NCBI RefSeq assembly: GCF_002250115.1
Contig: NZ_CP019985.1
Coordinates: forward strand, 2,852,001 to 2,916,000
Reading direction: 5' to 3'
Origin: Shouchella clausii
GTDB lineage: Bacteria; Bacillota; Bacilli; Bacillales; Bacillaceae_D
DNA length: 64,000 nucleotides
The notes beneath the pieces were generated by a model. That model had not been told where the DNA came from. It did not search any database and was given only the letters and a program-made list of their open reading frames with translations. Within the stretch, counting starts at the first letter, position 1. Every line of letters begins with the position of its first letter. Position numbers and translations under genes: made by a program. Shown here piece after piece: positions 16,459-25,828 of the stretch.

Positions 16459-16905
16459 TTAGTCCTCTTCAAATACATAAGATAGGGCGGCAATCGCTTG
16501 CGCCGGCGTTTCGACAACCACTTGTGCTTTGTTAGACAGCTCTTTTAAAGCGTGGTGAAGCTTTTCTGGGCGAATCAAAATTAACGGTTTTCCGGCTTCA
16601 ATAGCAGTTGCGGCATCCATGGCTGTATTCCATTGCCTGTAATCCTCGCCGAAAAGAGCAATGACCGCGTCTGCGCGCTGAAGCCAGATCCGCGTACGAA
16701 AATTATTAATGCTTGAGGCAGCTTCGTCGCGTAATACAGCGTTTGGCTGTTTGCCAAGAATGTCTTCGCCGATCGCATCGCTTTTGCTGTGATTTTCCAT
16801 CGGGCCTTTAAAAAAAATAGGCAATTGTTTTTCACTTGCCAAGCGCTTTATCTCTTCGCGCCAGTCAGAGTGGATTTCCCCAGCCAAATAAACAACAAGT
16901 TCCAT
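16459..16905 (-). CDS. ytoQ: YtoQ family protein
   Basis: 148-aa protein of the YtoQ family, matching the B. subtilis length. It has a Rossmann-like start (VVYLAGEIHSDWR) and a central ADAVIALFGEDYRQWN with AATAIEAGKPLIL, resembling nucleoside 2-deoxyribosyltransferase-type folds. Function unproven. ATG with AAGGAGGCA upstream (minus strand). Flanked on both sides by dispersed repeat copies A and B; copy B lies in its probable 5' leader. Confidence 0.86.
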   Translation of the reverse strand: MELVVYLAGEIHSDWREEIKRLASEKQLPIFFKGPMENHSKSDAIGEDILGKQPNAVLRDEAASSINNFRTRIWLQRADAVIALFGEDYRQWNTAMDAATAIEAGKPLILIRPEKLHHALKELSNKAQVVVETPAQAIAALSYVFEED

Positions 16906-16928
16906 ACAAAAATGCCTCCTTATTTTCC

Positions 16929-17087
16929 CAGACTGTAGACAAAACCTCGCAGCCTTCGTTTCGTCTTGTTTATATCCTTTAAAACGAGCGTTCCATGTGC
17001 GCGAAAACGGCTGCCTCTGAACAGCGTTCTATTTACATATTTGCGCTAGTTACGTGCCTCGGCTGACAAGCGTTTTCGATCAGTCTG
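16929..17087 (+). repeat. Dispersed intergenic repeat, copy B (longest)
   Basis: 159-bp element from CAGACTG (16929-16935) to CAGTCTG (17081-17087), an inverted pair of termini. The left part reads CAGACTGTAGACAAA-CCTCGC and the right part GCTGACAAGCGTTTTCGATCAGTCTG. It lies between ytoQ and the PfoR-like gene. A minus-strand -10-like TATACT at 17139-17144 would place it inside the ytoQ leader. The rest of the 379-bp gap holds promoters only. Confidence 0.75.
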
Positions 17088-17219
17088 TTGGTACATATCC
17101 AGTTCCAACAGAAGTTAGAACGTATGTTTTCTTTAGCTAGTATAACATAAGAAGAAGCAAAGAGAGCAACATAATGGTTGATTTCGTTTCCGTCTCTCTC
17201 GAATTTTAAAAAAAGTGTC

Positions 17220-17248
17220 TTGTCACATGAATAGTCATAGGATATGCT
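17220..17248 (+). promoter_or_regulatory. Promoter of the PfoR/PTS-IIC-like gene
   Basis: TTGTCA (17220-17225), 17-bp spacer, TATGCT (17243-17248), about 30 bp before the ribosome site of the 17285 gene. Confidence 0.55.
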
Positions 17249-17284
17249 AAAGAGCGGACAGTCATTATAAAAGGAGAGGGCATC

Positions 17285-18295
17285 TTGCTGGAATTTTTAC
17301 GTAAAAAGGGAGTCAACCCTTCTTGGCATTTATATTTCATTAAAGCAATGGGGCAAATGACATTTGGGTTGTTTGCGACTCTTATTATTGGGCTTATTAT
17401 CAAAACGGCAGGCGAACAGTTTGGCATAGCCGCTTTTTTGGAAATTGGCGAACTAGCCATGGATTTATACGGGGCAGCGATAGGAGCGGCAGTCGCACTT
17501 GCCCTAGGAGCTCCTTCGTTTGTCGTTTTGGCGACCATTGTTTGCGGTACAGCCGGGGCGGTGTACGGCGGGCCTGCGGGTAGTTTTTTAGCCGCCGTTG
17601 TTGCTGCCGAAACAGGCAAGCTTGTGTTTGGTTCGACTAAAGTAGATATTCTCGTTACGCCAATTGTAACGATCGTGAGCGGCTTTGTCGTCGCCTGGCT
17701 TTTAGGGCCTGCTATTTCATTTGTGATGGAATCGATTAGCGGGGCGATTGCCTGGGCGACAGACCAACAGCCCTTGATGATGAGCATAGTGGTGGCGATC
17801 CTGATGGGGTGGGCATTGACTGCGCCGATCTCAAGCGCTGCGATTGGTCTCATGCTTGGGTTAGAAGGGGTGGTTGCTTGTGCAGCTGCTATTGGCTGCG
17901 CAGGGCAAATGGTCGGTTTTGCGGTGGCCAGCTTCCGTGAAAACCGTTTTGGCGGGTTGCTTGCTCTTGGCATCGGTACATCGATGTTGCAAATGCCAAA
18001 TATTTTAAAAAACCCTCTTATTCTTATTCCACCAACCATTGCAGGAGCCGTAAGCGCCCCAATCGGTACGATTTGGTTTGGGCTTCTTAACAATGCTGCC
18101 GGTTCTGGCATGGGGACTAGCGGCCTTGTCGGGCCGCTCATGACGTTTACGGAGATGGGCTATTCTGGATCGCTTTTCATTCAAGTCATTCTGTGCTATG
18201 TTATTATTCCAGCGGTTTGCGCTTTCATCGTGTCAGAATGGATGCGCCGCAAGGGCTGGATTAAATGGAATGATATGCACATCTCTTTCAATTAA
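17285..18295 (+). CDS. PTS-IIC-like membrane protein (PfoR family)
   Basis: 336-aa polytopic protein with about nine membrane segments, glycine/alanine rich, of the PTS_EIIC_2/PfoR type (COG3641, once called putative toxin regulator). No IIA or IIB domain is fused or adjacent, so sugar phosphotransfer is unproven and it may be a non-PTS transporter. The start is TTG at 17285 behind AAAGGAGAGG. The ytpP gene follows after 14 bp, so they form a small operon. The gene is not part of the B. subtilis ytoQ-ytpP order as I recall it, suggesting an insertion. Confidence 0.78.
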   Translation: MLEFLRKKGVNPSWHLYFIKAMGQMTFGLFATLIIGLIIKTAGEQFGIAAFLEIGELAMDLYGAAIGAAVALALGAPSFVVLATIVCGTAGAVYGGPAGSFLAAVVAAETGKLVFGSTKVDILVTPIVTIVSGFVVAWLLGPAISFVMESISGAIAWATDQQPLMMSIVVAILMGWALTAPISSAAIGLMLGLEGVVACAAAIGCAGQMVGFAVASFRENRFGGLLALGIGTSMLQMPNILKNPLILIPPTIAGAVSAPIGTIWFGLLNNAAGSGMGTSGLVGPLMTFTEMGYSGSLFIQVILCYVIIPAVCAFIVSEWMRRKGWIKWNDMHISFN

Positions 18296-18309
18296 AGGAG
18301 CGTATAGCG

Positions 18310-18636
18310 ATGGAACACATTCAATCTGAACAGCAATTTGACGAAATAAAAGCGAACGAAACAGCTGTTTTTCTATTTTCTGCAGACTGGTGCCCTGATT
18401 GCCGGGTTATTGAGCCGATTCTGCCGCGAATCGAGGTCGATTTTCCAACGTTTACATTTTATTATATTGACCGCGATAAATTTATTGATGTTTGTGCAGC
18501 ACACGACATTTTTGGCATTCCAAGCTTTTTAGTATATGCAAACGGCAAAGAAGTCGATCGTTTCGTTTCCAAAGACCGCAAAACTGAAGAAGAAATCGTC
18601 GCTTTCTTAACAAAAGCTGAAGCAGCGATTGATTGA
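18310..18636 (+). CDS. ytpP: Thioredoxin-like protein YtpP
   Basis: 108-aa thioredoxin-fold protein with redox motif WCPDC (Cys28, Cys31) and the cis-proline region GIPSF near residue 76. Cytoplasmic: no signal peptide. CPDC differs from the CGPC of classical thioredoxin. Predicted disulfide reductase, possibly linked to low-molecular-weight thiols. ATG behind AAAGGAGCG. Confidence 0.9.
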   Translation: MEHIQSEQQFDEIKANETAVFLFSADWCPDCRVIEPILPRIEVDFPTFTFYYIDRDKFIDVCAAHDIFGIPSFLVYANGKEVDRFVSKDRKTEEEIVAFLTKAEAAID

Positions 18637-18639
18637 TAA

Positions 18640-18668
18640 CAAGCTGGAGGGCATCCTTCAGCTTTTGT
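18640..18668 (+). terminator. Terminator-like hairpin after ytpP
   Basis: AAGCTGGAGG / CCTTCAGCTT followed by TTGTTTATT, a weak T-rich tail. Confidence 0.5.
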
Positions 18669-18732
18669 TTATTCGCTTTTCCGTTTATCGCCAAACATGT
18701 TAAACTAGAGGTGGAAAAAAGGAGGAAGAAGC

Positions 18733-19530
18733 GTGGACTTGCAAACTTTCCGGAAACAAATTGAGAAAAAGTTGCAGCGGGACGGTTGGACAATCCGCTA
18801 TGACCATAAAGAATCAACATTGCGTATCGAAGACAAGGCGACTAAAAAAGGGGCAACACTTGCTTTAAAGCCTTTGCTTGCCAAATGGGAGCGAGAGGAA
18901 TATGCGGCTGTCGACGAGGCGCTTCGCACTGTCGCGGTTGGCCTTGAATCAATGGCGAAAGCCGTTCACCTTAATGGAAACGAAAAAAACATTTTTCCAG
19001 TGATTCGCGCGGCTTCATTCCCAGACAAAACAAAGGACGGAAAAACGCTTGTTTACCAAAAACATACAGCAGAAACGAGAATTTATTATGCCGTTGATTT
19101 AGGAGAGACATATACGCTTATTACAGATGACCTTCTCAATGAGAGCGGCTGGGAGTTAAAGGCATTAGCAGAAATGGCCACATTCAATGTCCGTTCCTTG
19201 CCACAGCCGTTTAAAGAGGATGAAGTTGCAGGGAACCGTTTTTATTTTCTTTCGGCCAATGATGGGTATGACGCAAGTCGGATTTTGGACCAGTCGCTTG
19301 TGCAGCGCATGGAACAAAAGGCAGTTGGGCAGCTTGTAGTCGCAATTCCCCATCAAGATGCGCTCATTTTTGCTGATATTCAAAACGACACTGGGTACGA
19401 TGTACTAGGCCAAATGGCATTGCAATTCTTTGGCGGGGGGCGTATTCCTGTGACTGCGTTGCCTTTTATTGTTGAAAATGGGGAACTTGAACCGGTCTTT
19501 ATAATGGCGCAAAAAAAGCCTAAAGGCTGA
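18733..19530 (+). CDS. ytpQ: DUF1444 protein YtpQ
   Basis: 265-aa soluble protein of the DUF1444 (UPF0354) family, of unknown function. Starts GTG at 18733 behind GGAGGAAGAAGC. The product begins MDLQTFRKQIEKKL and ends with the conserved ALPFIVENGELEPVFI. Follows ytpP and precedes ytpR as in B. subtilis; its own promoter cannot be excluded. Confidence 0.88.
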   Translation: MDLQTFRKQIEKKLQRDGWTIRYDHKESTLRIEDKATKKGATLALKPLLAKWEREEYAAVDEALRTVAVGLESMAKAVHLNGNEKNIFPVIRAASFPDKTKDGKTLVYQKHTAETRIYYAVDLGETYTLITDDLLNESGWELKALAEMATFNVRSLPQPFKEDEVAGNRFYFLSANDGYDASRILDQSLVQRMEQKAVGQLVVAIPHQDALIFADIQNDTGYDVLGQMALQFFGGGRIPVTALPFIVENGELEPVFIMAQKKPKG

Positions 19531-19614
19531 TGGGGCGAAACGAGAACCTATGCTATACTAGGTTGGTCTAGGCGTTCGCTTATACACGCTGAAAACGAGT
19601 AAGGAGAATAAAAC

Positions 19615-20220
19615 ATGAACGTATTTTATAATGAAAAAGGCATTGGCGATGTCCTAATGGTTACTGTTCAAGATATAAGACGCGATGCACAAGTCGTTGA
19701 GAAAAACGGCGATGTCGTCGTTATTTTGAATAAAAGCAATCAAGAAATTGCTGGCATAAACGTATTCCACGCCTCTTCTTATGGAGCCATTAGCGGAGTT
19801 GGTGCGATAGAGCTCGATGAAGGCATAAAAGCGCTCCTAAAAGAAGCGTGCGACAAAAATGGTGTCGCTCTTGAAATGGAATGGGAGCAGAAACCTGCTT
19901 TTGTTGTCGGTTATGTAGAAGAAAAAGAGAAGCACCCTAATGCAGACAAGCTTTCTGTATGCCGTGTAAACATCGGCACTGAAACATTGCAAATTGTTTG
20001 CGGTGCCCCGAATGTGGCCCAAGGCCAGAAAGTAGTTGTCGCGCTCGTTGGTGCCGTTATGCCAAGCGGGCTTGTCATTAAGGAAGCAACGCTGCGTGGT
20101 GTCGCGTCTTCCGGTATGATTTGCTCAGCAAAAGAATTAGGGCTCGAAAATGCCCCGGCAGAAAAAGGCATTCTTGTTTTGAGTGACGATGAAGTGGTCG
20201 GCACACCCTTTTTGCGGTAG
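19615..20220 (+). CDS. ytpR: tRNA-binding domain protein YtpR
   Basis: 201-aa protein with an N-terminal DUF4479 domain (residues 1-90) and a C-terminal tRNA-binding OB domain like the N-terminus of PheT. The stretch from [20 protein letters not shown] through IVCGAPNV to [16 protein letters not shown] is the EMAP/OB signature. It probably binds tRNA or other RNA; catalytic activity is not indicated. ATG at 19615 behind AAGGAGAATAAA. Confidence 0.9.
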   Translation: MNVFYNEKGIGDVLMVTVQDIRRDAQVVEKNGDVVVILNKSNQEIAGINVFHASSYGAISGVGAIELDEGIKALLKEACDKNGVALEMEWEQKPAFVVGYVEEKEKHPNADKLSVCRVNIGTETLQIVCGAPNVAQGQKVVVALVGAVMPSGLVIKEATLRGVASSGMICSAKELGLENAPAEKGILVLSDDEVVGTPFLR

Positions 20221-20231
20221 CCTAAAAACGA

Positions 20232-20264
20232 AATGGCTGGCTGAATGAGGCCAGCTTTTTATGT
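20232..20264 (+). terminator. Terminator after ytpR
   Basis: GCTGGC / GCCAGC stem followed by TTTTTATG. Confidence 0.6.
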
Positions 20265-20308
20265 AGAATGAGGCTAAAGGAATAATCGCGATATAAGGTG
20301 GTGAAAGA

Positions 20309-23119
20309 ATGAACATATGGAAAAAATGGCTTGACTGGGTTAAAGGATTGAGCGAAGACGAGGATGATGAGGAAAACAACGATTATAGGCGAAATATGGA
20401 AACTATACAGAAGTCAATACAGAGACCGGAACGTGAGAACAACGAGCCTTCTGAGTTAGAAGAAGCACGCATGACTTACCGCTACGCCAATTCAAATGGG
20501 GAATGGCCAATTTCCAAGAAGAAAGCAGGGCGTGTTGCAGCGACAGAACCGCCTTCTCGAAAAAAGGAAAGGCAAGAAGAGAAGCGGGACGAGCTGCCAA
20601 AAGTGGTACAAAAGAAAAAATCTGCCGCCGGCAAAGAGCTGTTTCAAGGGACATTTAAGTCGACAGAAATCCCTTCTCCTGTCCACGGCATTCAGAAACC
20701 GGAAAAAACACATGAAAACAGCGATTACGACTGGCTTATTTTTTCTACGAAGGATAAGCAAGCTGAATATGCAGAGCGCCTGTTACACCGGCCTAGGTCT
20801 CCGCAAATTGATAGCAAGCCTGCTTTTTTGCGCAAAGAATCGCGCTCCCTTGAAGAAGACGTGTTGAAGCGGCTGCGTGAACATGCCCTACAGTCGCTGC
20901 CACTTGCCGACGATCAAGCACAGCAACAACAAAGCAAGGAAATTCGTTCCCAAGAAGAGGCAAGTGGTGACGAAAAAGAGCGTACATATGAACACGAGAA
21001 AGCAGATATGGATGATGGAGAAGCAATCGTTGAGACCGAAGCTATGCCGGGCGAAACAAGCCAAGTGGAAGCAAACGATCGGCATGGGTACGAGGAAGCG
21101 GAGATTGATGATGCAGAGATAATGGTGGAAACCGACGCGTTGCCGAGTGAAACAGACCAAGAAGAAGCAAACGAACGGCATAGGTACGAGGAACAGGAGC
21201 TTAATGATGCAGAGGTAATGGGTGAAACCGACTTGTTGCCGGGCGAAATGGACCAAGAAGAAGCGAACGAACGGCATGGGTACGAAGAACAGGAGCTTAA
21301 TGATGCAGAGGTAATCGCTGAAACCGACGCGTTGCCGGGCGAAATGGACCAAGAAGAAGCGAACGAACCGTATAATAGAACGGAAATCGACCCAACTGCT
21401 GAAATTTCGGCTCCTATTAACCGTGGTGCCGCGGAGAATGAAAGACAAGAGACAAAGCCGATTCAGGCCATAAGTGATGATCCGACAATATCAACTAGAG
21501 AGAACGAAGAAGCACAAGCCAAGCCTAGTGAAAAAACAGTTTCCCTTAGCAGTGAAACGAAAAAGCAAGATAGGCTAAGTAACCGAACGAGCAATGACAA
21601 TACGCAGCCTGGCATTCCTTATAATGTGCTGATGTTGCCAAAGGACCGTAAAAAAGCGCCTATTAAAAAAGGGCAGCACACAAAAAATGGCTACGAAGCG
21701 CCACCGCTTCATTTGCTAAAGGTTCCGGAAAAAATCGATCAAGATGATTCTCTTTGGCTTGACGAGCAAGCGCAATTGCTTGAAGAAACGTTATCAAGTT
21801 TCCATGTTGATGCAAAAGTCGTCAACCGGACAAAAGGGCCGGCAGTAACGCGTTTTGAAGTTCAGCCTGCCCGCGGCGTAAAAGTGAATAAGGTAACAAA
21901 TCTAACCGATGATATTAAGCTGGCGCTAGCTGCTAAAGACATCCGTATGGAAGCGCCGATTCCTGGTAAAAACGCAATCGGCATTGAAGTGCCGAATCGA
22001 ACGTCAGCCCCGGTGATGCTCAGGGAAATTTTGCGTCGTGATGTATTTAGGCAGCCAGATTCGCCTTTAACTGTTGGCTTAGGGCTTGATATTTCTGGAC
22101 AACCGATCGTTACTGATTTAAAGAAAATGCCCCATGGCCTCGTTGCTGGCGCCACAGGTTCAGGAAAAAGTGTGTGCATCAACTCTATTTTAGTTAGTCT
22201 GCTCTATAAAGCATCCCCAGATGAAGTAAAGCTGTTGCTCGTCGATCCAAAAATGGTCGAGCTTGCTACCTATCAAGAAGTACCTCATTTGGTTGCTCCT
22301 GTTATTACTGATCCAAAGCAAGCGACAGCCGCTTTAAAATGGGTTGTCCAGGAAATGGAACGGCGCTACGAATTGTTTAGCCAGCGTGGCGTTCGCGATA
22401 TTAGTAAATACAATCAGCGGTTCTCTGAAAATGGCAAGCCGGCATTGCCATATCTTTTAGTCGTTATTGACGAACTCGCCGACTTAATGATGGTGTCACC
22501 ACAAGATGTTGAAGATGCGATTTGTCGGATTGCTCAAAAAGCACGGGCTTGCGGGATTCATTTGCTCCTTGCAACGCAGCGCCCTTCTGTTGATGTCATT
22601 ACAGGATTGATTAAAGCAAATATACCGACGCGGATTGCCTTTGCTGTCGCTTCACAAACGGACTCACGCACGATTCTTGATATGGGCGGCGCGGAGCGGT
22701 TGCTTGGAAAAGGCGATATGCTATTCCATGAAAATGGATCACCGAAGCCGATACGTGTCCAAGGGACTTTTGTATCAGATGAGGAAATTGAGGATGTTGT
22801 CGCTTATGCAAAACAATACGGCAAGCCTGAATACTTATTTGATACGGAGACAATTGAGCGGACGCTTTTACAGGAAGAAGAAGAGGATGAGCTACTTGAA
22901 GAGGCATGTTTTTATGCAGTCGAACAAGGTACCGTTTCCGCTTCTAGCATACAGCGACGCTTTCGGGTAGGTTATAACCGGGCTGCCCGTTTAATGGAAA
23001 TGATGGAAGCTAGAAAGATTGTATCAGGTGCTATGGGAAGCAAACCGCGCCATGTGTTGGCAAGTGAAGAAGACGTGAGAGAACTGTTTGGTACGACGAC
23101 GGAAACAGCAAGAACTTGA
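20309..23119 (+). CDS. sftA: DNA translocase SftA (soluble FtsK-like)
   Basis: 936-aa septum-linked DNA pump that helps clear and resolve chromosomes at division. No N-terminal membrane segments, unlike SpoIIIE. A long charged, low-complexity linker (residues 20-430) includes four tandem 32-residue acidic repeats (227-356). The FtsK motor follows: Walker A GATGSGKSVCIN near residue 615 and Walker B LLVVIDELADLM near 716. The C-terminal gamma winged helix spans about residues 855-925 (SASSIQRRFRVGYNRAARLM). ATG behind AAGGTGGTG. Confidence 0.94.
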   Translation: MNIWKKWLDWVKGLSEDEDDEENNDYRRNMETIQKSIQRPERENNEPSELEEARMTYRYANSNGEWPISKKKAGRVAATEPPSRKKERQEEKRDELPKVVQKKKSAAGKELFQGTFKSTEIPSPVHGIQKPEKTHENSDYDWLIFSTKDKQAEYAERLLHRPRSPQIDSKPAFLRKESRSLEEDVLKRLREHALQSLPLADDQAQQQQSKEIRSQEEASGDEKERTYEHEKADMDDGEAIVETEAMPGETSQVEANDRHGYEEAEIDDAEIMVETDALPSETDQEEANERHRYEEQELNDAEVMGETDLLPGEMDQEEANERHGYEEQELNDAEVIAETDALPGEMDQEEANEPYNRTEIDPTAEISAPINRGAAENERQETKPIQAISDDPTISTRENEEAQAKPSEKTVSLSSETKKQDRLSNRTSNDNTQPGIPYNVLMLPKDRKKAPIKKGQHTKNGYEAPPLHLLKVPEKIDQDDSLWLDEQAQLLEETLSSFHVDAKVVNRTKGPAVTRFEVQPARGVKVNKVTNLTDDIKLALAAKDIRMEAPIPGKNAIGIEVPNRTSAPVMLREILRRDVFRQPDSPLTVGLGLDISGQPIVTDLKKMPHGLVAGATGSGKSVCINSILVSLLYKASPDEVKLLLVDPKMVELATYQEVPHLVAPVITDPKQATAALKWVVQEMERRYELFSQRGVRDISKYNQRFSENGKPALPYLLVVIDELADLMMVSPQDVEDAICRIAQKARACGIHLLLATQRPSVDVITGLIKANIPTRIAFAVASQTDSRTILDMGGAERLLGKGDMLFHENGSPKPIRVQGTFVSDEEIEDVVAYAKQYGKPEYLFDTETIERTLLQEEEEDELLEEACFYAVEQGTVSASSIQRRFRVGYNRAARLMEMMEARKIVSGAMGSKPRHVLASEEDVRELFGTTTETART
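20987..21376 (+). repeat. Four tandem 32-residue coding repeats in sftA
   Basis: Units start YEHEKADMDD, YEEAEIDDAE, YEEQELNDAE and YEEQELNDAE, each ending near QEEANER. The first is 34 residues (102 bp) and the next three 32 residues (96 bp). The last two units are nearly identical, implying recent duplication or recombination. Confidence 0.92.
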
Positions 23120-23296
23120 GAAATAAAGAAAATTTCTATATGATATGGAAGGAACAAATCGTGCTACAGGAAGGCGTATGCAAATTGCAGGACCTTTTCT
23201 TAAAAATGACATATACTACTATATAATTAATGGAACGAGGGCCATGTTCGCAAGGCGTCAAATACGATTTGCTTTTTTTGATTGGAGGCTTCACGA

Positions 23297-24604
23297 TTGA
23301 CAAACTATCACTTTACCGGAATCAAAGGTTCAGGCATGAGCGCATTGGCGCAAATCCTGCATGATTTAAATGAGAATGTACAAGGATCGGACATTGAAGA
23401 AACGATTTTTACCCAGAAGCCGTTAGAACAAAAGGGCATTACGTTATTGCCTTTTTCCCGAGACAATATTAAAAACGGGCAACATGTTATTGTATCAGCT
23501 GCTTATGGCGAAACACACGAGGAAATTAAACGGGCGCGTGAGCTCGGTTTGCAAGTGGATGTCTATCCAGAATTTCTAGGCTCCTTTATTAAACAGTTTA
23601 CAAGCATTGCTGTTTCAGGCTCACATGGAAAAACGTCGACAACAGGGTTGCTCGCTCATGTGTTAGGGTCTGTTGAGCCAACCTCTTATTTGATTGGCGA
23701 TGGGACAGGGAAAGGTGCGGCCAATTCAACGTATTTCGTATTTGAAGCGTGTGAGTACCGCCGCCATTTCTTAAATTACTCGCCTGATTATTGCGTAATG
23801 ACCAATATTGATTTTGACCATCCCGATTATTTCAAGAGCGTAGAAGATGTCGTTTCTGCTTTCCAAACGATGGCGAAGCAAGTCAATAAAGCGATTATTG
23901 CTTGCGGCGACGATGAACATTTGCAAACATTGCAGGCGAATGTGCCAATTGTTTATTACGGCCTTGGCGACCACAATGATTTTCAAGCGAAATCGATTAA
24001 AAACACGCCAGAAGGGACGGCTTTTGATGCTTGGGTTAGAGGCGATCTGTTTGGGTCGTTTGTAATCCCTGGCTTTGGCGACCACAATGTCAAAAACGCT
24101 TTGTCTGTCATTGCCTTATGCCACTATGAAGGCATTGGCTATGAAGACATTGTTGAACACTTAAAAACATTTGCTGGCGTCAAACGGCGTTTTAGTGAAA
24201 AGCGTTCAGGCAAGCAAATATTAATTGATGACTATGCTCACCATCCAACTGAAATTGCAGCAACGATTGAGGCGACGAAAAAGAAATACCATGACCGAGA
24301 AGTGACAGCGATATTCCAGCCTCATACATTTACGCGGACAAAAACGTTTTTAAATGAATTCGCGGAAGCGCTCAGCCAAGCCGATCACGTTTATTTATGC
24401 GATATTTTTGGCTCGGCGAGGGAAGAAAAAGGTTCTCTTTCGATCGAACAACTACAAGCGCTAGTGGATGGCGCAAAACTGTTGACGGAAGCAGAAATTG
24501 AAACGCTTAAAGGCCATGGGGAGTCTGTTCTGTTGTTTATGGGCGCAGGGGACATCCAGAAATACCAAAAAGCCTATGAAGCATTGGTCGAATCAAGTCC
24601 GTAA
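23297..24604 (+). CDS. murC: UDP-N-acetylmuramate--L-alanine ligase
   Basis: 435-aa Mur ligase adding L-Ala to UDP-MurNAc in peptidoglycan synthesis. N-terminal domain [17 protein letters not shown] loop [11 protein letters not shown] near residue 110, EACEYRRHF, and C-terminal [10 protein letters not shown] and QPHTFTRT. The start is TTG at 23297 behind GGAGG eight bases upstream; another TTG at 23282 overlaps that ribosome site and is unlikely. Follows sftA as in B. subtilis. Confidence 0.95.
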   Translation: MTNYHFTGIKGSGMSALAQILHDLNENVQGSDIEETIFTQKPLEQKGITLLPFSRDNIKNGQHVIVSAAYGETHEEIKRARELGLQVDVYPEFLGSFIKQFTSIAVSGSHGKTSTTGLLAHVLGSVEPTSYLIGDGTGKGAANSTYFVFEACEYRRHFLNYSPDYCVMTNIDFDHPDYFKSVEDVVSAFQTMAKQVNKAIIACGDDEHLQTLQANVPIVYYGLGDHNDFQAKSIKNTPEGTAFDAWVRGDLFGSFVIPGFGDHNVKNALSVIALCHYEGIGYEDIVEHLKTFAGVKRRFSEKRSGKQILIDDYAHHPTEIAATIEATKKKYHDREVTAIFQPHTFTRTKTFLNEFAEALSQADHVYLCDIFGSAREEKGSLSIEQLQALVDGAKLLTEAEIETLKGHGESVLLFMGAGDIQKYQKAYEALVESSP

Positions 24605-24661
24605 TTGGCAATTCAGACGAATTGAAAAGCCAGCAGATTTGAACGTTTGGTTACATTTTAG

Positions 24662-24690
24662 GCAGCTGTTTTTCAGCTGCTTTTTTTATT
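24662..24690 (+). terminator. Terminator of murC
   Basis: GCAGCTG / CAGCTGC followed by TTTTTTTATTTT. Confidence 0.85.
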
Positions 24691-24747
24691 TTGCAGGAAA
24701 AACGCAGGTATTTGTCGAAAATGTATCTTTAGCACATTGCAATTTAG

Positions 24748-24772
24748 GTTTGATCTTATTAAACTTGGGTAA
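24748..24772 (+). promoter_or_regulatory. Sigma-B-type promoter of ytxGH
   Basis: GTTTGA (24748-24753), a 13-bp spacer and GGGTAA (24767-24772), close to the sigma-B consensus GTTTAA-N12-15-GGGTAT. The B. subtilis ytxGHJ operon is a known sigma-B general-stress operon, so the site is conserved in kind. Confidence 0.68.
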
Positions 24773-24798
24773 AGTATGTAGGAAGGAGGGGATGATGA

Positions 24799-25224
24799 GT
24801 GGAAGCCATCTTATACATAAGCGCCTTGATTGTTGCCCTGGCTTTTGCGATACTGGTTATTTATTTAATCAAAACACTAAAATCAGCTACCAAAACGCTC
24901 GAAAACACATCGGCAACGGTGGAAGCGCTGGAAAAACAACTGCGAGGGATTACGACAGAATCTGAATTGCTTTTGAAAAAAACCAATGTTTTAGCAGACG
25001 ACTTACAACAGAAATCCGAGTCGCTCAATACTGTGTTTGGCGCCGCTAAAGAGTTGGGTGAATCGATGAAAACGCTCAACCAGTCTGTTCACCAAGTTTC
25101 TACTAAAATAAGTGACCAAACAAGTCGGAATGCTGAAACAGTCTCCCAAGCAGTGCAATGGGGACAGGCTGTTTTGGATTTCTATACAAAATTTAAACAA
25201 CGAAAGCAACAGCTTGATCGTTGA
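24799..25224 (+). CDS. ytxG: DUF948 general stress protein YtxG
   Basis: 141-aa protein with one N-terminal membrane segment (residues 3-25, YISALIVALAFAILVIYLI) and a long coiled-coil tail. DUF948 family, membrane-anchored, function unknown. Starts GTG at 24799 behind GGAGGGG. First gene of the stress operon; ytxH follows after 19 bp. No ytxJ follows ytxH here, unlike B. subtilis. Confidence 0.87.
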   Translation: MEAILYISALIVALAFAILVIYLIKTLKSATKTLENTSATVEALEKQLRGITTESELLLKKTNVLADDLQQKSESLNTVFGAAKELGESMKTLNQSVHQVSTKISDQTSRNAETVSQAVQWGQAVLDFYTKFKQRKQQLDR

Positions 25225-25243
25225 CAAACAAGGAGGAGTTAGA

Positions 25244-25660
25244 ATGGGTGATATGAATACAAAAGATTTTTTAATTGGGACGTTAATCGGTGGAATTGTT
25301 GGCGCGACAACAGCATTGTTTCTCGCACCTAAATCAGGAAAAGAATTACGCAGCGACATAAGCGAACAAGCAAGCGCCGCTTATGAAAAGGGTAACGAGT
25401 GGGTGGACATAGCTAGAGAAAAGTCGAACAATATCGCCAAAAGTGTAACAGATCAGTCTATGCAAGTGGTTGAAAAAGTAAAAGATTTGAGCGCTTCTGT
25501 CAAAAAAGAAGCAGAAGACCAAGTAAATGAAGCTGCGAGCCTTGCTGAAGATTTAAAACAAGATGCGAAAGAAGCTTCGGAAACCATTTCAGAAACGGTC
25601 AAAAATGAAATTGAAGAAGCAGAAAAAGAAGTTCGCGCCAATGCGAATACAGAAAGTTAA
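25244..25660 (+). CDS. ytxH: General stress protein YtxH
   Basis: 138-aa protein with an N-terminal glycine-rich hydrophobic segment (FLIGTLIGGIVGATTALFLA, residues 9-28), the APKSGKELR box typical of YtxH, and a long charged helix. Probably membrane-associated. The ATG at 25244 has a strong AAGGAGGAG site; the upstream reading is the tail of ytxG in another frame. Confidence 0.88.
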   Translation: MGDMNTKDFLIGTLIGGIVGATTALFLAPKSGKELRSDISEQASAAYEKGNEWVDIAREKSNNIAKSVTDQSMQVVEKVKDLSASVKKEAEDQVNEAASLAEDLKQDAKEASETISETVKNEIEEAEKEVRANANTES

Positions 25661-25662
25661 CA

Positions 25663-25698
25663 AAAAGCGCGATGAAACCGAGTTTTCATCGCGCTTTT
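25663..25698 (+). terminator. Terminator of ytxGH
   Basis: AAAAGCGCGATGAAAAC-type stem (25663-25678 with 25682-25698) ending CGCGCTTTT, right after ytxH. Confidence 0.85.
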
Positions 25699-25828
25699 CC
25701 TCTCAGTTTTACTTTATTACGTAAAAGCGTCTAAGTAATAAAGAAAAAATCCGTGACTTTTTAACGCCAGTCAGCTATAATAGACAAAAGTTAAATTTCT
25801 GACAGAGAGAAAGGTGCGGAGAGACGAT

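Noticed and set aside
17206-18141. 311-codon open frame on the minus strand
   Set aside because: Antisense shadow of the PfoR/PTS-IIC-like gene. Low-complexity Ala/Pro/Thr product, no ribosome site, and the plus-strand protein has clear family features.
20888-21448. 186-codon minus-strand frame with repeated VRFFLVHFARQ units
   Set aside because: It is the antisense image of the four tandem sftA repeats.
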